From the NCBI GenBank assembly GCA_035048815.1, contig JAUCBN010000016.1, positions 6,626,501-6,690,500 of the forward strand: DNA of 64,000 nt, read 5' to 3'. Shown piece by piece: positions 46,161-58,509 of the stretch. The notes below the pieces were generated by a model. That model searched no databases, was not told the origin of the DNA, and saw nothing but the letters and a program-made list of their open reading frames with translations. The first letter of the stretch is position 1; every line of letters begins with the position of its first letter. Source of the DNA: Abelmoschus esculentus (Eukaryota; Streptophyta; Magnoliopsida; Malvales; Malvaceae). Made by a program: the position numbers and the translations under genes.

Positions 46161-48355
46161 CTAGAATTGAACGGCCTTCCCGCAACGTAATGCATTTAGA
46201 GGGACGTCTGCCTCGGTAAACAAGCTTTTCTCATCGTTCCAAACTCTAAGATAAACTTGTTGGCCTAGGTAACGCTTTGACCAGTGCTGAGACCTCAAGT
46301 TCCACATGCCTTTGTTGTCAAAGGAAACCAAAATGGCAGTCCAGCCTAATGGATAAACCTGAACAGTGTGCCGAGGGATGCCATCAGCAAGGTTGTATCG
46401 TCTTCTTGAGCCAGTTGTCCAGTTGCCACCGCCATAACTGAAATTTTAAAGGAACATATAAAATATTAGAACTGTTGTACATGCATAATTGCATACATAC
46501 ATATATAAATTCAAAGCTTACCCGACAACATAGAAGCTAGAACCATCAAGATGCCAAGACTGGGTAAAGGATTCAGTGTTCTGGAAAACAATCTCAACAA
46601 AGTCATGGAGGGTGAGTCCAAAGACCGAGACACCCAAGACTGGAGGCACTGAAGAAGGAGAATCCTTGATGGAGTTTAAGCCGAAGACTCCAGGGATGTT
46701 AAACCAGTCTGCAAGCTTCAATGGAGTAGTTGGATCCAAGTAGGATATCCCGTTAACAGCATACCGCCATTTGCCATTTATTTGGACTTTTGCATTAGCC
46801 AAAACAAGTGTCCTCACAATTTTTATTGTCCCATAGTGGAATGATCCTTGAGGATTAGGCCTAGCTGCATTAGCTGTCAGGTTCAATCTGGAACACGAAA
46901 CATGAGAAAAGAAAAGGGGGTCAGGATTATAGGATACACGAGTGACCATTTGTATATGCAAAAAACGAAACAGAAGATGTTGGACAACCTGATGGTTCTT
47001 GCTTGTTTCATGGACCAGTGAAGGTGATACGTTGGGCCAACCGGCAATGGCAAAGAAGCTGGAGTGTTAGAACCCATATAGCGAAGAATACCGGTAGTGG
47101 TGAGGAATGGCTTGGTGAAACGAGTTGAAGCCACAATGAAGTAATCTTTAACTGATGCACGTAAGGTAACTAAAACAGCTATAGATTGACCAGGATGAAT
47201 ATCAAGGGACTCGTACTCCTCTTGCAAACTATGAGCTCCTTCAATTTCAATAAGAGTCATCCGATGACCCTGGATCCTGAAGTTAATTGATGCTGCTATA
47301 CCCACATTTGTAACCCTGAATTTGTATGTTTTCCCTGTAATGTAGTAGCAATCCAACCAAAACTCAGCATACATGTATTGCAGAATGCCAGAATGCTCTG
47401 TTTTTCCTAACAAAGCCAAAAAAAAGCAATACAAAGGACTTACCTTGCTGGCCAATGAAAGTATAAGATTTATTAGCACCATTTATGAGAAGGCCGTCCG
47501 GCGGAGGAAGATCCAGGCCAGAATCCAACTTTTTCTGTAAGGCCTGTGTGAAAGTGAATGTGTAATTGGTTAGAACAATTGGATGGCAGGCCATTGCCGT
47601 TACAGAAGATATGGTTAGAACAATAAGTGGTATACCTTGTAGCCATTGATGTACCAATCACCAATAAGCAGAGTTACATCCCCATCAGGTTCAGGGTATG
47701 GGATTGAAATCACAGATCTTTGATTAACATTGATAGCCCCAAAACCACCAGAGGCTCTATGCATCAAAGTTGAAGGATAGTACATGTAGGTTCCAATTTG
47801 ATCCTTCATCTGGAATTTGTATGTCCAATTTGTGTGAGGAGGGATTGGGCAATTGGTTCCTAGAACACCATCTTGCCATGAGGTTCTCCTTTGCTTAATT
47901 CCATGCCTATTTCCAAAACAAAAATGAACAAATAAACCATATTTCATATTTATATGTTTTTATGATAATAATAATAGTAGTAATAATATGTGGTCAACTG
48001 ACCATGTAATGAGAAAGGGTTCATCTAATTGGTTGATGACATTAACAATTATGTTGTCATTAGTCACAGCTTCAATTGGAGGTCCAGGAAATTGATTATT
48101 AATAAGAATAACCTGCAAATATTGAACAGGAAAAAAGAGACCATATGCTTAGAATTCATTAAAAGTAAACATCTGAGTAAATAATAAAATAAAGTGAGAA
48201 AAAAAATAAAAGAAACAGACCTGTTGGGGTACACCAAGAGGAGCTCGAGTCCCATAAGTGACTTCCCAAGTATAGAATCTATATGGATCTTCTGCATTGG
48301 TGCAGAAGAAGACACCAAAGCAAACAATCATTCCAAGCAAAATGGCCTGTTTCAT
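46161..48355 (-). CDS. SKU5-similar (SKS) monocopper-oxidase-like protein, seven exons
   Basis: Complete gene; exons 48355-48221, 48112-48003, 47906-47636, 47543-47444, 47334-46989, 46887-46522 and 46437-46161, all GT-AG and in phase, 534 aa. A signal peptide (MKQAILLGMIVCFGVFFC, cleaved near TNA-ED) is followed by three cupredoxin domains: EDPYRFYTWEVTYG, NNQFPGPPIEAVTNDN, LDEPFLITWHGIKQRR; then KTYKFRVTNVGIAASINFRI; then HDFVEIVFQNTESFTQSWHL and GMWNLRSQHWSKRYLGQQVY. The HxH and HCH copper ligands of true oxidases are mostly replaced (WHLDGSSF; no HCHIEWH), as in the SKS/Bp10 group. No GPI signal at the C-terminus (RCGKAVQF), so probably secreted to the cell wall. An upstream ATG in the same frame exists (48532) but would bury the signal peptide. 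Confidence 0.94.
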
Positions 48356-48608
48356 CGTTTTGTCTGCACTGTTTCCTCTCAGATTATTCTTTTTTCCCCT
48401 AAACAACATTGAAAGAATGAGAGGGAAAAAAACAATGATGAGCTTCACGCAAATAACAAAGGATGATATTAAAAAGAAAGAAGCATCATAACTGATAAAC
48501 CCTAATCTCAAAAAAGGAATTAAACCCACCAAGATTCAAAGTCTTCCCAAGAAGTAGAAGTGTAGAGAAATGAGAGAGTTGGATGAGAAGAACGCGTCCT
48601 TGTCTGTA

Positions 48609-48616
48609 CTTATATA
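48609..48616 (-). promoter_or_regulatory. Probable TATA box of the SKS gene
   Basis: Minus strand TATATAAG, about 255 bases upstream of the ATG, in an otherwise plain leader region. Confidence 0.5.
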
Positions 48617-49319
48617 CGAAAGTGAAAGAGTGTTTGGGTGTTAAGATCGTGAACATGCCAACATGCACAAGTTCTTTTGCGGCGCACTTCATGCTCGATA
48701 CACACACTACCAGCTTTCACAACTCATAGGAAGATAAAAATATTATAATTAAGTTAATATGAACAACAAAAAATTGCTTACGACTATATGCCAACTAAGT
48801 ATTAATTCAGACTTATTAAATAGGTTTGAGGATTTACACTTTTATTATTATTATTATTATCCAAATAGGTTAATATAATAATTTCTTGAAAGAAAAAACG
48901 TACAAAAATAATAATTTTGAGATTTTAATTGGAGTTTAATTAGGATGCGGAAGCGTGGCTGAAGAAAGCTGTAATGAGCCGGCAACCGCGCAGCCGTGTA
49001 CGGATCCTACTTCGGTGTTAGAATATTAACCAAATTTTGACTTCCAATTCCCACCGATCTTTAAATAAATTAATCCAAACCAAACGCGGAGGGAGAAATG
49101 GGTTTTAAATTTAATACTCAATAGAACAGTCTGTACAATATTTAATTAAAATTCTGAAATTTAATTTTCGTGTTTATACTTGTTCAACTTCAACGGAAGT
49201 GTATGTTTACAGGATGGTTTTACATTTGATAAATAATTAGTGTATAAAATTTAATTATATTAATGATTAATTTTATATTTAAATTAATATTTAACTCCCA
49301 AACTGATGAGAATGTTATG

Positions 49320-50120
49320 ATCACGACTGATAGGCACGTAAACGAATCGAACGAATACAAATAAGAGTGTATCCGTGTTCGTTTGTTTAGCTTTAACCAA
49401 ATAAATGATTGAACCCAAACATAAATGAAAACAAAATTTCGTATTCGTTCGTTAAGAATTACAATTTGTTCATGTTCGTTTATATTTGTTTGTTTAAATG
49501 ATAAACGAACGTAAAGGAATGAACACAAATGAACGTAAACGAACAAACATAAATAACATATATAATATAGTTAATATTTTGGATTAATTCGATTAATTCA
49601 ACTAACTAACTAATTTTAAACTGAATTAGTCAATAATTAAAATTAAAAAAATCATAATCATTAGATGAAACCTAAAATTTAACTAATTAACCAATTTTAT
49701 TTTAGTTCGATCAGATAGTTCAGTTTAACAGAATAATGAACACCCTAGCCTACAAGAAGAAAGTTTTTAATGAGTCATAAAATAAGACTTCTCAATTCAA
49801 GCAATTCAAAATTTCTTGACTCAACTTGACTTATCTAATGCTCACCCCTAGACATATGTAAATAAATTTAAACAAACATAAATGAATATAAATGAACAAA
49901 CATAAATGAACGAACATAAACGAACGGATTACCGAACATTCCCATAAATGAATGGATTACCGAATGTTCGCGAACATAAATGAACAAATAAACCCTTTAT
50001 TCGTGTTCGTTCGTTTAATTAAACGAACAAAAAATCTTATTCATGTTCATTCATTTAATAAATAAATAAACAAACATAAACAAACTTCTCATCGAACGAA
50101 TTACTAAATATTCGGTTCGT
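49320..50120. mobile_element. Nested hAT-like MITE remnants
   Basis: Two blocks (49330-49555 and 49850-50120) of AACGAACATAAATGAACG motifs in both orientations resemble the element at 3705. The DNA between carries two separate hAT-type ends, AACACCCTAG near 49740 and TCACCCCTAGAC near 49845, so at least two elements overlap. Exact borders and duplications are not resolved. Confidence 0.55.
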
Positions 50121-50446
50121 TTACTCTACTAATGACTGAGCTAATTTCTCTTAATATAAATAATGTATTCATCATTAAAAATACGAACTCTCCTAAAGCT
50201 AAATTTCCATCCAACAATTTATCCCTTTATATCCGTTTCATCCAGTATCAGTAATGTAAAATATTATCATATTTTAAAAATTGATCAGAAGTGACTTGAC
50301 TCACGAATCTCTTGCTTATCATAAAAAAAATACTTTTGAAGATTATTTTGTTTTATTATTATTTAAATTTATTGAGTTTTATGATTAATGAAGCTTATAA
50401 AAGTTTAATGTTCTCGTCTCTTAATTTTTTCTAAAATTTATGTAAC

Positions 50447-50447
50447 A

Positions 50448-50483
<36 letters not shown>
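50447..50483. repeat. ATT microsatellite
   Basis: About twelve uninterrupted ATT units. Confidence 0.9.
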
Positions 50484-50487
<4 letters not shown>

Positions 50488-51257
50488 TTAAAATATTTAA
50501 GAAATTAACAAAAATCTAAATAATTATATATTTTTATTATTTATAACTTATTAATTTTACAATTCATAGATTATATATTTATAAATTTCTTTATTTTTTT
50601 TCATCTAGGCCTTTCTCATATTTATTTTATTTCTTAAAATTAAGGGTTTATTTGAGTGAATTTCTCGATAGTAAGACTTAATTTAATAAAAAGAAATATT
50701 TTGAGGGCTTTTAATTACTTGCCAACGTGGATAAACAAAACGGTCCGCAGAGAGCGTCAGATGTATAAAAGGTGTTGGTGTCATCAGTTGTTAGTTGGTC
50801 AACGAACTTAAAGATCAATCAAAAATTTTATTTACTTCAATTTTACGGTTAAAGTATTCAGTTGATGTAAACGATTGTGACAGGCTCAAGTGATTTTTAA
50901 AAAAATTTAAATACTTTTTATCATTAACATAAAAGTTAGGTATTTTGTCTATATCTATTTATATCAAAAACTCGTAAAAAAATTAGATATTATATTCTTA
51001 ATCATCGAAAAGATACGTTATATCATTTTTATTTTTTTATTTTGATCGATCTTTTTAATCGGTAGTCGATAATTAATTTTAGTATTAGTTATCGATCACC
51101 GAATCTATTATTTTTTTATATTATTTTAATACGAATTTTCATTTTGTTATCATTATGACACGTTTTTTTGTATTTGTGACATTTTTATTATTTGTTTTGG
51201 GTTTGATACATCTGTCTTTATGAGTTATGATATGTTGTAGCATACCCTAGTGATTGT

Positions 51258-53911
51258 CGCGACCTCTTTTAAAAAACGCGATTTTTAGGTGAAAAAGTGT
51301 TCGACGATTGATTTCGAAAAATATGAATTTCATTAATCTTGAAAAAACCCAAGTTTTAGAAAAACATAATTTAATTTTGAAAAAGGTTGACTTGGAGTCG
51401 CCACCGGCCACTTAGGTAGGCCAGACACCATAAAAAAATAAACCAGAGATTCGTTTTTAAAAAAAACATTGGGTTCGGGAGTCGGTTACGTGTAAGGACA
51501 ACCCTTACAAACGCCCAGAAATTGGTACCTTGAAAAATATTACGTGGCATTGACATTTTGGAGAAAGATATTAATTTAATTTTTCATTGTTAAGTGAACT
51601 TTATTTGAATTTTGGATATCCTTTTGATTTAGAAGTTACACCACTTTTAAACTTGAGTTGATTGAGACGTCCTCTAGATAGGAAACCTCACCCAAATTTA
51701 AAAGAATGTAACTTCCGCCTCAAAAGGCTAAAGTAAAATACATGATTATTTTTTATCTTGTTCATTTTAAGTTTTAACCCTAAAGAGGCTCCATTACTTA
51801 AGTTTTTAAAACCTAAGTTACTGGTGTTTGCTAGTTATTTACCTATCCACTTTAAATTCTAAACCTATGTTCTTGTTAAAATTTTAGGTTTTTAATAACA
51901 CGTGAATTCGATGTCAAGGTACACTCTCTAGGTCAGCATCATAGTGCGTCAAGACACCAACCTCTTTAGTGTATCCGAGACATAAGATTCACATGTTATG
52001 TTACTAGATTCTCTCCCTAATTAAATTAATTAATTTAAGTGACTAGTCCTAGAAAAGACACTAAATTAATTAAGTTTATTAGGTGACCTTCCTAAAATAT
52101 ACTATGCAAAACAACATAAAATAAAAGAACAAGATAAAAGAACTTCAATTTTTATTAGAATCATGGTACATCATATTACATCAAAAATTTCATCTCATGA
52201 GTACAAAAGGGACTTGTATGAAAAAAGAGATCAAAATGGGGCTCGAGAAAAAACCTTGAACAAAAAAAGATTAGACTTAATGAAATTAATCTTTAAAGTT
52301 TTAGAAATTTTAATTTAATTAATTAATTCAATTTCCTTAACTTCGAATCTTAATTAAATTTTAAAGTCTGACTTAGTGAATTTAGGTTCAAAGGTTTAAT
52401 GTTGGATTAAACTTAATTAAGTTGATTTTTAAATCTTATCTTAGAATTTAAGTTAATTAAAAGTTTTAATTAAAATAACTTCTAAATTTTTAAGAATTTA
52501 ATTTTAACTTAATTAAAGTTTTGGTGAAGTTAAGGTTTATTAGACTTAATTAATCTTAAATCTTAACATTTTAGAAATTAATTAAAATTAATTAAATTAA
52601 TTAATTAAAATTATCTTTCCAATTTTTAAGAATTAAAACCTAATTAAAGTCTAAGTTGGGTGAATGTTTTAAAGTTTAAGGCTAACTAGACCTAATTAAG
52701 AAGTTTAATCTTTAAACCTTAGAAATTAATTAAAATTAATTAAAATTATTTTCTAAATTTAAGAATTTTAAAAACCTAATTGAAGTCTAATTTGGGGAGT
52801 GTTTTAAAGTTTAGGGCAAAACTAGGCCTAATTTAGATTAATTTTAATTATTTTCTAAAAATTAATTAAAATTAATTAAGAGAATTAATTAAAATTATTT
52901 CCTAAATTAAAGAATTAAATTAAACCTATTTTTTAAGTCTAATTTTAAAACCTTAGGGGTCAAATTAATTTACATTAGAATTAAATTAGATTAAATTAAT
53001 TTTTAAGTCTTCCTAAAATTTAACTAAGTTCTAATTTAGGACTTAATTAATTTTTAAAGTCTTAAAATTATTTTTTTTTACTCTAATTAAATCTAAAATA
53101 AATTAAATTAAATCCTAAGGGTCTAATCTAGGGTCTAAAGGACCTAATTGGATGAATTCTATAGTTCTAGGGTCTTAATTGAAGTTCTAGGGGCTTAATT
53201 GTATAAATCCTAAAGTTCTAGGGGCTAAAATAAGAGTTCAGGGACCTAAAAGCATGAATTTAAGAGTCTAAGGGCTAAAAGGAATTACAGCTTAAAATTG
53301 GGGGACCTAAAGAGTAATTTACCTAAACCCATATAAGAACACGCGGATCCGGGTTAAACCCAGATCCGACACTCCCCCAACCGGCTGCCAAAACGGTAGC
53401 GTTTCGCCTAGGATCAAAAACCCCTGGGACCAAGTTGGCTCGGTCATTTGGACCGAGACCAACTCGGCCCGACTCAGTTCTCTCTGGGATAAACTCCCTG
53501 TGCCCAGAAATTAAGAGGGAAACGGATCAAAACCATGAATTTAGGATGAATGTTCATCCGTGTTCATCATGAACACGATGAACAAGGATGAACATAGCTC
53601 CCCTCCGCCGTGGCATCCGTCATTCAATCCAACCTGCCGCCGCACGGCACCGCTCCGGCGTGTTCGCCAGCCACCGCGAACTATGCCGGACGTCGCCCCG
53701 AGACCGCCAGTGACCTATTCCAACGCCGGCGAGGCCGATCGAAACCCTAAAACACTCAAAAACTATGCGAAAAACCCTTTAAACTAATCAAACAACAGAT
53801 TTCCAGCATCTAATCCACCCTAAAAACAGCCGGTCAACTCCCTAAACTTAACCGAAACCCAAAACCTAAGCAATTAAGCAACCAAAACGAAAAATCGAAG
53901 CGAGGAAATCA
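51258..53911 (-). repeat. 3' LTR of the Ogre-type element (inner border approximate)
   Basis: Starts TGTCGCGACC, a palindromic LTR end. It is homologous in inverted orientation to the 2.73-kb solo LTR at 5641-8370, including GGAGTCGGTTACGTGTAAGG, the TTAATTAATTTTAATTA-rich middle (52260-53060) and the GC-rich part 53340-53760. The inner border is placed near 53911 by length and a TCA end; no sharp border could be proved. Confidence 0.75.
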
Positions 53912-53929
53912 CGAAAAGATAAGTAGGTT

Positions 53930-54268
53930 CTATTCTCCGAATGCTCGAATAGATAAGCAGGTTCTATTCTTCGAATGCTCGAATAGATAAGCAACTTCAA
54001 AAAGGGTTCCATTCTCCGAATGCACGAATGGATACGCAGGTTCTATTCTCCGAATGCTCGAATAAATAAGCAGGTTCTATTCTCCGAATGCTCGAATAGA
54101 TAGCAGGTTCTATTCTCCGAATGCTCGAATAGATAAGCAGCCTCAAAAAGGGTTTCATTCTCCGAATGCACGAATGGATATGCAGGTTCTATTCTCCGAA
54201 TGCTCGAAGATAAGCAGCTTCAAAAAAAGGGTTCCATTCTCCGAATGCAAGAATGGATATGCAGGTTC
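53930..54268 (-). repeat. Hairpin-forming tandem array in the Ogre 3'UTR
   Basis: Nine units in the order A A B A A A B A B. Type A (about 34 nt) has GGTTCTATTCTCCGAATGCT then CGAATAGATAAGC. Type B (about 45 nt) has CTTCAAAAAGGGTTCCATTC, TCCGAATGCAC and GAATGGATA. Each unit can fold: TCTATTC with GAATAGA in A, TCCATTC with GAATGGA in B. Tandem arrays at this place are known in Ogre elements. Confidence 0.88.
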
Positions 54269-55181
54269 TAAAATATCTTTTCTCGAAATCTTTTCTTGTC
54301 CTGATCTGGATTGCTTTGTTGACCTGTAAAACAAAGATATCTTGAATGCATGAGTTAGCATGTTTTACCATGTGGATGCATAACCCTATGATGCATGAGT
54401 ATGGCCTTGAAAGGCAAGTATTATCAGTCAGTTTGCCACTCTAAAGGGGCTGATCGACTCTTCTCCTTCTTTTCTGCATTCGAGGTTTTTTGTTTCACAT
54501 AGCGAGGGTAAAGCTTCCTCCTTAAAAAGCTATTCTGAAGCGTTTTTTCAAGACAAATTTCGTCTAAAAGTCGGAACATGTTTGTACTCCGTTATTTTAA
54601 TCCGGAGAAACAAATCTTATCTGTAATCTTGAAACATAACAATGCCAAAAAATCTTCTGTATTAGTTCATTCATGTTAATTTATTAGCATGATGCTTTGG
54701 GCAAAATTGAAGGCTCAGAATGAAGGAAATGAGTATTTTTATTAAAGCTTCTCATGGATTCTACAAACAAGGCAAAACAATTCAAAAGGAAAAGAAAGGA
54801 ACAAAATGCAAGTTCCCAAATGCTCATCACATGCGTTCATCCAGGCCTTTTCTCGAGATATAGATTCAAAAATGAGCTACTCGTCTAGCCATCTTTCAAA
54901 TGAGGATCCAACTTTGCAAACGTGAAGATCCTTCCATATTGTCGGATAACTAAGAAGCACGAATCATTGGATGCCTATTTTATTCATCTGGGCCGCCATT
55001 CCTGGTTTTCGACCCAAACATTCCGTTGGTGTCGAGACGCCCTTTACGGGTTTTCATCTCGACCCCTCCTTTCCTTTAGTCATCTTTTTTCATGAAGCGT
55101 CCTTTCGGGTTTTCGCTTTATTTTCTTTTTCTTTTCTCTTTTTCTTTCTTTTTTCTTTTTTTTATCTATTTTTCTTTTCCT
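54269..55181 (-). other. 3'UTR of the Ogre-type element with polypurine-rich strand
   Basis: Between the integrase stop and the tandem array. 55115-55181 is almost pure pyrimidine on the plus strand (purine on the element's sense strand) and could serve as a polypurine tract, though it lies far from the LTR. The remainder shows no coding frame. Confidence 0.5.
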
Positions 55182-57043
55182 TCAGGCGTAGTATCTCTTA
55201 ACTGAATCAGAATTTACTGGTTTGCCTAACTCTTGTCCATCCATTTCAGTCAAGATTAGTGCGCCTCCGGAGAAGGCCTTTTTGACAACGTAAGGCCCTT
55301 CCCAATTCGGCATCCATTTTCCCCGAAAATCTCGGTGTATGGGCAAGATCTTTTTTAGCACTAGATCCCCTTCTCGGAATACTCGTGGTCGAACTTTCTT
55401 GTCGTAAGCCCGGATCATCCGTTTTTGATACATTTGGCTATGGCAGATAGCTTTCAACCGCTTTTCTTCGATTAGATTCAACTGATCTAAACGAATCTGT
55501 ATCCTAGGGATGGGATTTCAACTTCAAGAGGTAATACGGCCTCAGTATCGTATACTAGGGAGTATGGTGTTGCTCCGGTAGATGTTCTGATCGAAGTCCG
55601 ATATACAAATAAGGCAAAAGGAAGCCTTTCATGCCAATCTCTGTAAGTCTCAGTCATCTTGGATATGATCCTCTTAATGTTCTTGTTTGCTGCCTCAACG
55701 GCTCCATTCATCTTTGGCCGGTATGCTACTGAGTTGTGATGAATTATTTTAAACTGCTCACAAGTTTCTGCTATCAATCTATTATTGAAATTGATAGCAT
55801 TATCCGTGATGATTCGCTCTGATAGACCATACCGACAAATAATCTCTTTCTTCAAGAACTTGCAAACTGTTGTTCTTGTGATGTTAGCATAGGAGACAAC
55901 TTCTATCCACTTAGTGAAGTAATCTATGGCCACTAATATCAAGCGATGCCCATTTGAGGCCTTGGGGTGAATCTGCCCAATTACATCTAATCCCCAAACA
56001 GCAAAAGGCCAAGGCGAATTCATTGTATGTAACGGCACTAGCGGAGAGTTAATTTTATCTGCATAGATCTGGCATTTGTGATACTTTTTGGCATATTCTA
56101 TGCAATCCTCCTCCATAGTGGACCAGTAATATCCGTATCTCATTATTTTCCGTGCCATCGAGAGACCATTGGCATGCGTTCCGCAAATTCCGTCATACAC
56201 CTCTTCCAAGATACTTTTTGCCTCATTGGCATTGACACATCTTAGCAACACTTGATCTCTACTCTTTCTGTACAAGACGTCACCATCCAGTACGTATGCA
56301 GCAGCCATTCTTTTGATCGTTCTCTTTTCAACATCATTAGCTCCAGATGGGTAAGCTTGGAACTTGACGTATTGCAGAATGTCAAAATACCAAGGATTGC
56401 CATCCTCTTCCTCCAAGTTGCCGCAATGAGCATATGTTTCATAGCTCTGCATCCGGATTAACATCATATCCTCCGGTCTGTTTGCTTGGAAAACTGAGGC
56501 CAGTGTAGCTAAAGCATCTGTCATCTGATTGTCTTCTCTAGAAAGGTAAACGAATGTTACTTCTTCAAATTCTTCAATTAACTCTAGAATCAACTTTCGA
56601 TATTCTACCAACTTCGCGTCTTTGGTTTCCCATTCTCCACGTAGTTGATAAATAACTAAAGCTGAATCCCCGTATACCTTCAAGGCTTTTATTTTTCGAT
56701 CTATGGCAGCCTTCAATCCCATGACATATGCTTCGTATTCGGCCATATTATTAGTGCACAAGAATTCCAACTTGCTCGTGAGAGGGTAATGTACACCATC
56801 CGGAGATATCAGCACAACTCTGATTTCCCTTCCGAGGGCATTGACTGCCTCATCGAAATATAATTTCCATTTTTCTGTTTCTTTGTTTTCTTTGACAGAA
56901 ATAGTCATCACATTCTCATCATGAAAATCGAAGCTTAGAGGTTCATAATCATCCGAGGCTCTACTCGCGAGAAAGTCCGCTATGGCACTTCCCTTGATTG
57001 CTTTCTGGCTGACATATACTATGTCAAATTCGGACAATAACAT
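55182..57043 (-). pseudogene. Ogre second RNase H and integrase
   Basis: One long frame (57043-55487, 518 codons) followed after a one-base shift near 55497 by the integrase tail (55481-55182). Archaeal-type RNase H, about residues 58-185: WKLYFDEAVNALG, CTNNMAEYEAYVMGL, VYGDSALVIYQL, REDNQMTDALA. Integrase zinc finger about 280-325: GICGTHANGLSMARKIMRYG, YYWSTM, EYAKKYHKCQ; the first His and first Cys of the usual HHCC pattern are both Tyr here. Catalytic core: WGLDVIGQIH (Asp), IITDNAINF (Asp), NGAVEAANKNIKR (Glu). Tail: VFREGDLVLKKI and GKWMPNWEGPYVVKK. The best preserved part of the element. Confidence 0.9.
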
Positions 57044-57046
57044 TTC

Positions 57047-58509
57047 TCATCGGGCTAACCTTCCAGTTAACGCGGGTGCTTCCATTAGAAACTTCAAAGG
57101 GTCGAGTTTCGAGATCAACCATGTGATGTGGTATAGCAAATATTGCCTGAGCCGACGAGTAACCCAAACGAGTGCACAACACATCTTTTGAATAAATGGG
57201 TACCGTGCCTCGTATTCAAACACCGTCAGGTAAAAAATTAATGGTCTCCTAGGAACTGGTGCCACCAATATTGGCGCGTTGGACAAATATTGTTTGATTT
57301 TGTCCAACGCTTCCTGACACTCATCATTCCATTCATCTGGGTTGTTCTTCCGAAGCAATTTAAAAACGGGATCACATCTGTCGGTTAACTAGGAGATGAA
57401 CCGAGACACATAGTTTAATCTCCCAAGAAAACCTCGAACTTCTTTCTGTGTTTTTGGAGGTGGCAAACTCTGAATTGCCTTGACCTTATCAGGATCGATT
57501 TCGATGCCCCTTTGACTGACAACGAAACCAAGTAGCTTGCCGGATGTAACCCCGAACGTACATTTATTGGGGTTAAGCTTTAATTGATACTTCCGTAGCC
57601 TTTGGAACAACTTTTTCAAATCCTGCATATGTCCATCTTCATTTTTTGGACTTAGATATCATATCGTCCACATAAACTTCGATTTCTTTGTACATCATGT
57701 CATGAAAGAGTGTCACCATAGCTCTATGATATGTGGCCCCAGCGTTTTTCAACCCAAAAGGCATGACTTTATAACAGAACGTGCCCCAGAGTGTGGTAAA
57801 AGTCGTCTTCTCCATGTCTTCCGGATTCATCTTGATCTGATTATAGCCCGAGAACCCATCCATGAAGGAGAACCATGAATGCCCCGAGGTATTATCCACT
57901 AGGACATCGATATGAGGTAGAGGGAAATTGTCTTTCGGGCTCGCCTTGTTCAAATCCCTATAATCCACACACATTCAAACTTTCCCATCTTTCTTAGGCA
58001 CGGGGACTATGTTCGCTACCCATTCTGGATATGTTGCCACCTGTAGGAAGCCTGCATCAATCTGCTTTTGCACTTCTTCCTTGATTTTCAACAACATTTC
58101 CGGCCTCAGCCTTTTGAGCTTCTGTTGTATAGGCTTGCAATCCGGTCTGATAGGCAACTTATAGACCACGATATCGATATTTAAGCCCGACATATCTTGA
58201 TAGGACCATGCGAAGACATCCTTGAACTCTCGCAATAAGTCTATCAACTTCTGTTTTGCCCCTAGCGAGAATGCTGCTCCGATCATAACTTCATTTTTCT
58301 CTTCTTCTGTGCCCAGATTCAGAGTTTCTATCTCTTCTTTGAGGGGCATGATTTGCTTATCCTCCTGCTCCACCAACCTTAATAATTCTTCAGGAATCTC
58401 GTAGTCTGCATTGTCTTCATACTCATTGATTTCTGTTAGACAAGAGATCCTTTTTAAATCTATTTTGGGTTTAGGCCCGGAATCATACATGTGATCATTG
58501 TTCGGAAAC
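57047..58509 (-). pseudogene. Ogre reverse transcriptase and RNase H, broken
   Basis: Minus strand from the exon start at 58509. PVPKKDGKV is followed by a nonsense codon near 57972, then MCVDYRDLNKASPKDNFPLP, SFMDGFSGYNQIKM, FGLKNAGATYHRAM and the catalytic EVYVDDMISKSKK. A frameshift in an A-run near 57645 and further stops near 57386 and 57044 follow. RNase H is shortened: after RPLIFYLTV the reading jumps to KMCCALVWVTRRL, so the catalytic front of that domain is deleted. The connecting part LNPNKCTFGVTSGKLLGFVV and FLGRLNYVSRFIS is intact. Confidence 0.9.

Larger units (their letters stand above)
48720..51257. other. Intergenic DNA upstream of SKS
   Basis: No gene recognised. It holds hAT-like debris (49320-50120), an ATT microsatellite (50447-50483) and AT-rich filler up to the LTR at 51258. 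Confidence 0.4.

Noticed and set aside
48356..48532. Upstream ATG extending the SKS protein by about 59 residues
   Set aside because: The extension is hydrophobic, unlike the family, and would place the clear signal peptide internally.
53930..54268. CRISPR-like array of palindromic repeats
   Set aside because: Plant DNA; units are contiguous without unique spacers and belong to a retrotransposon 3'UTR.
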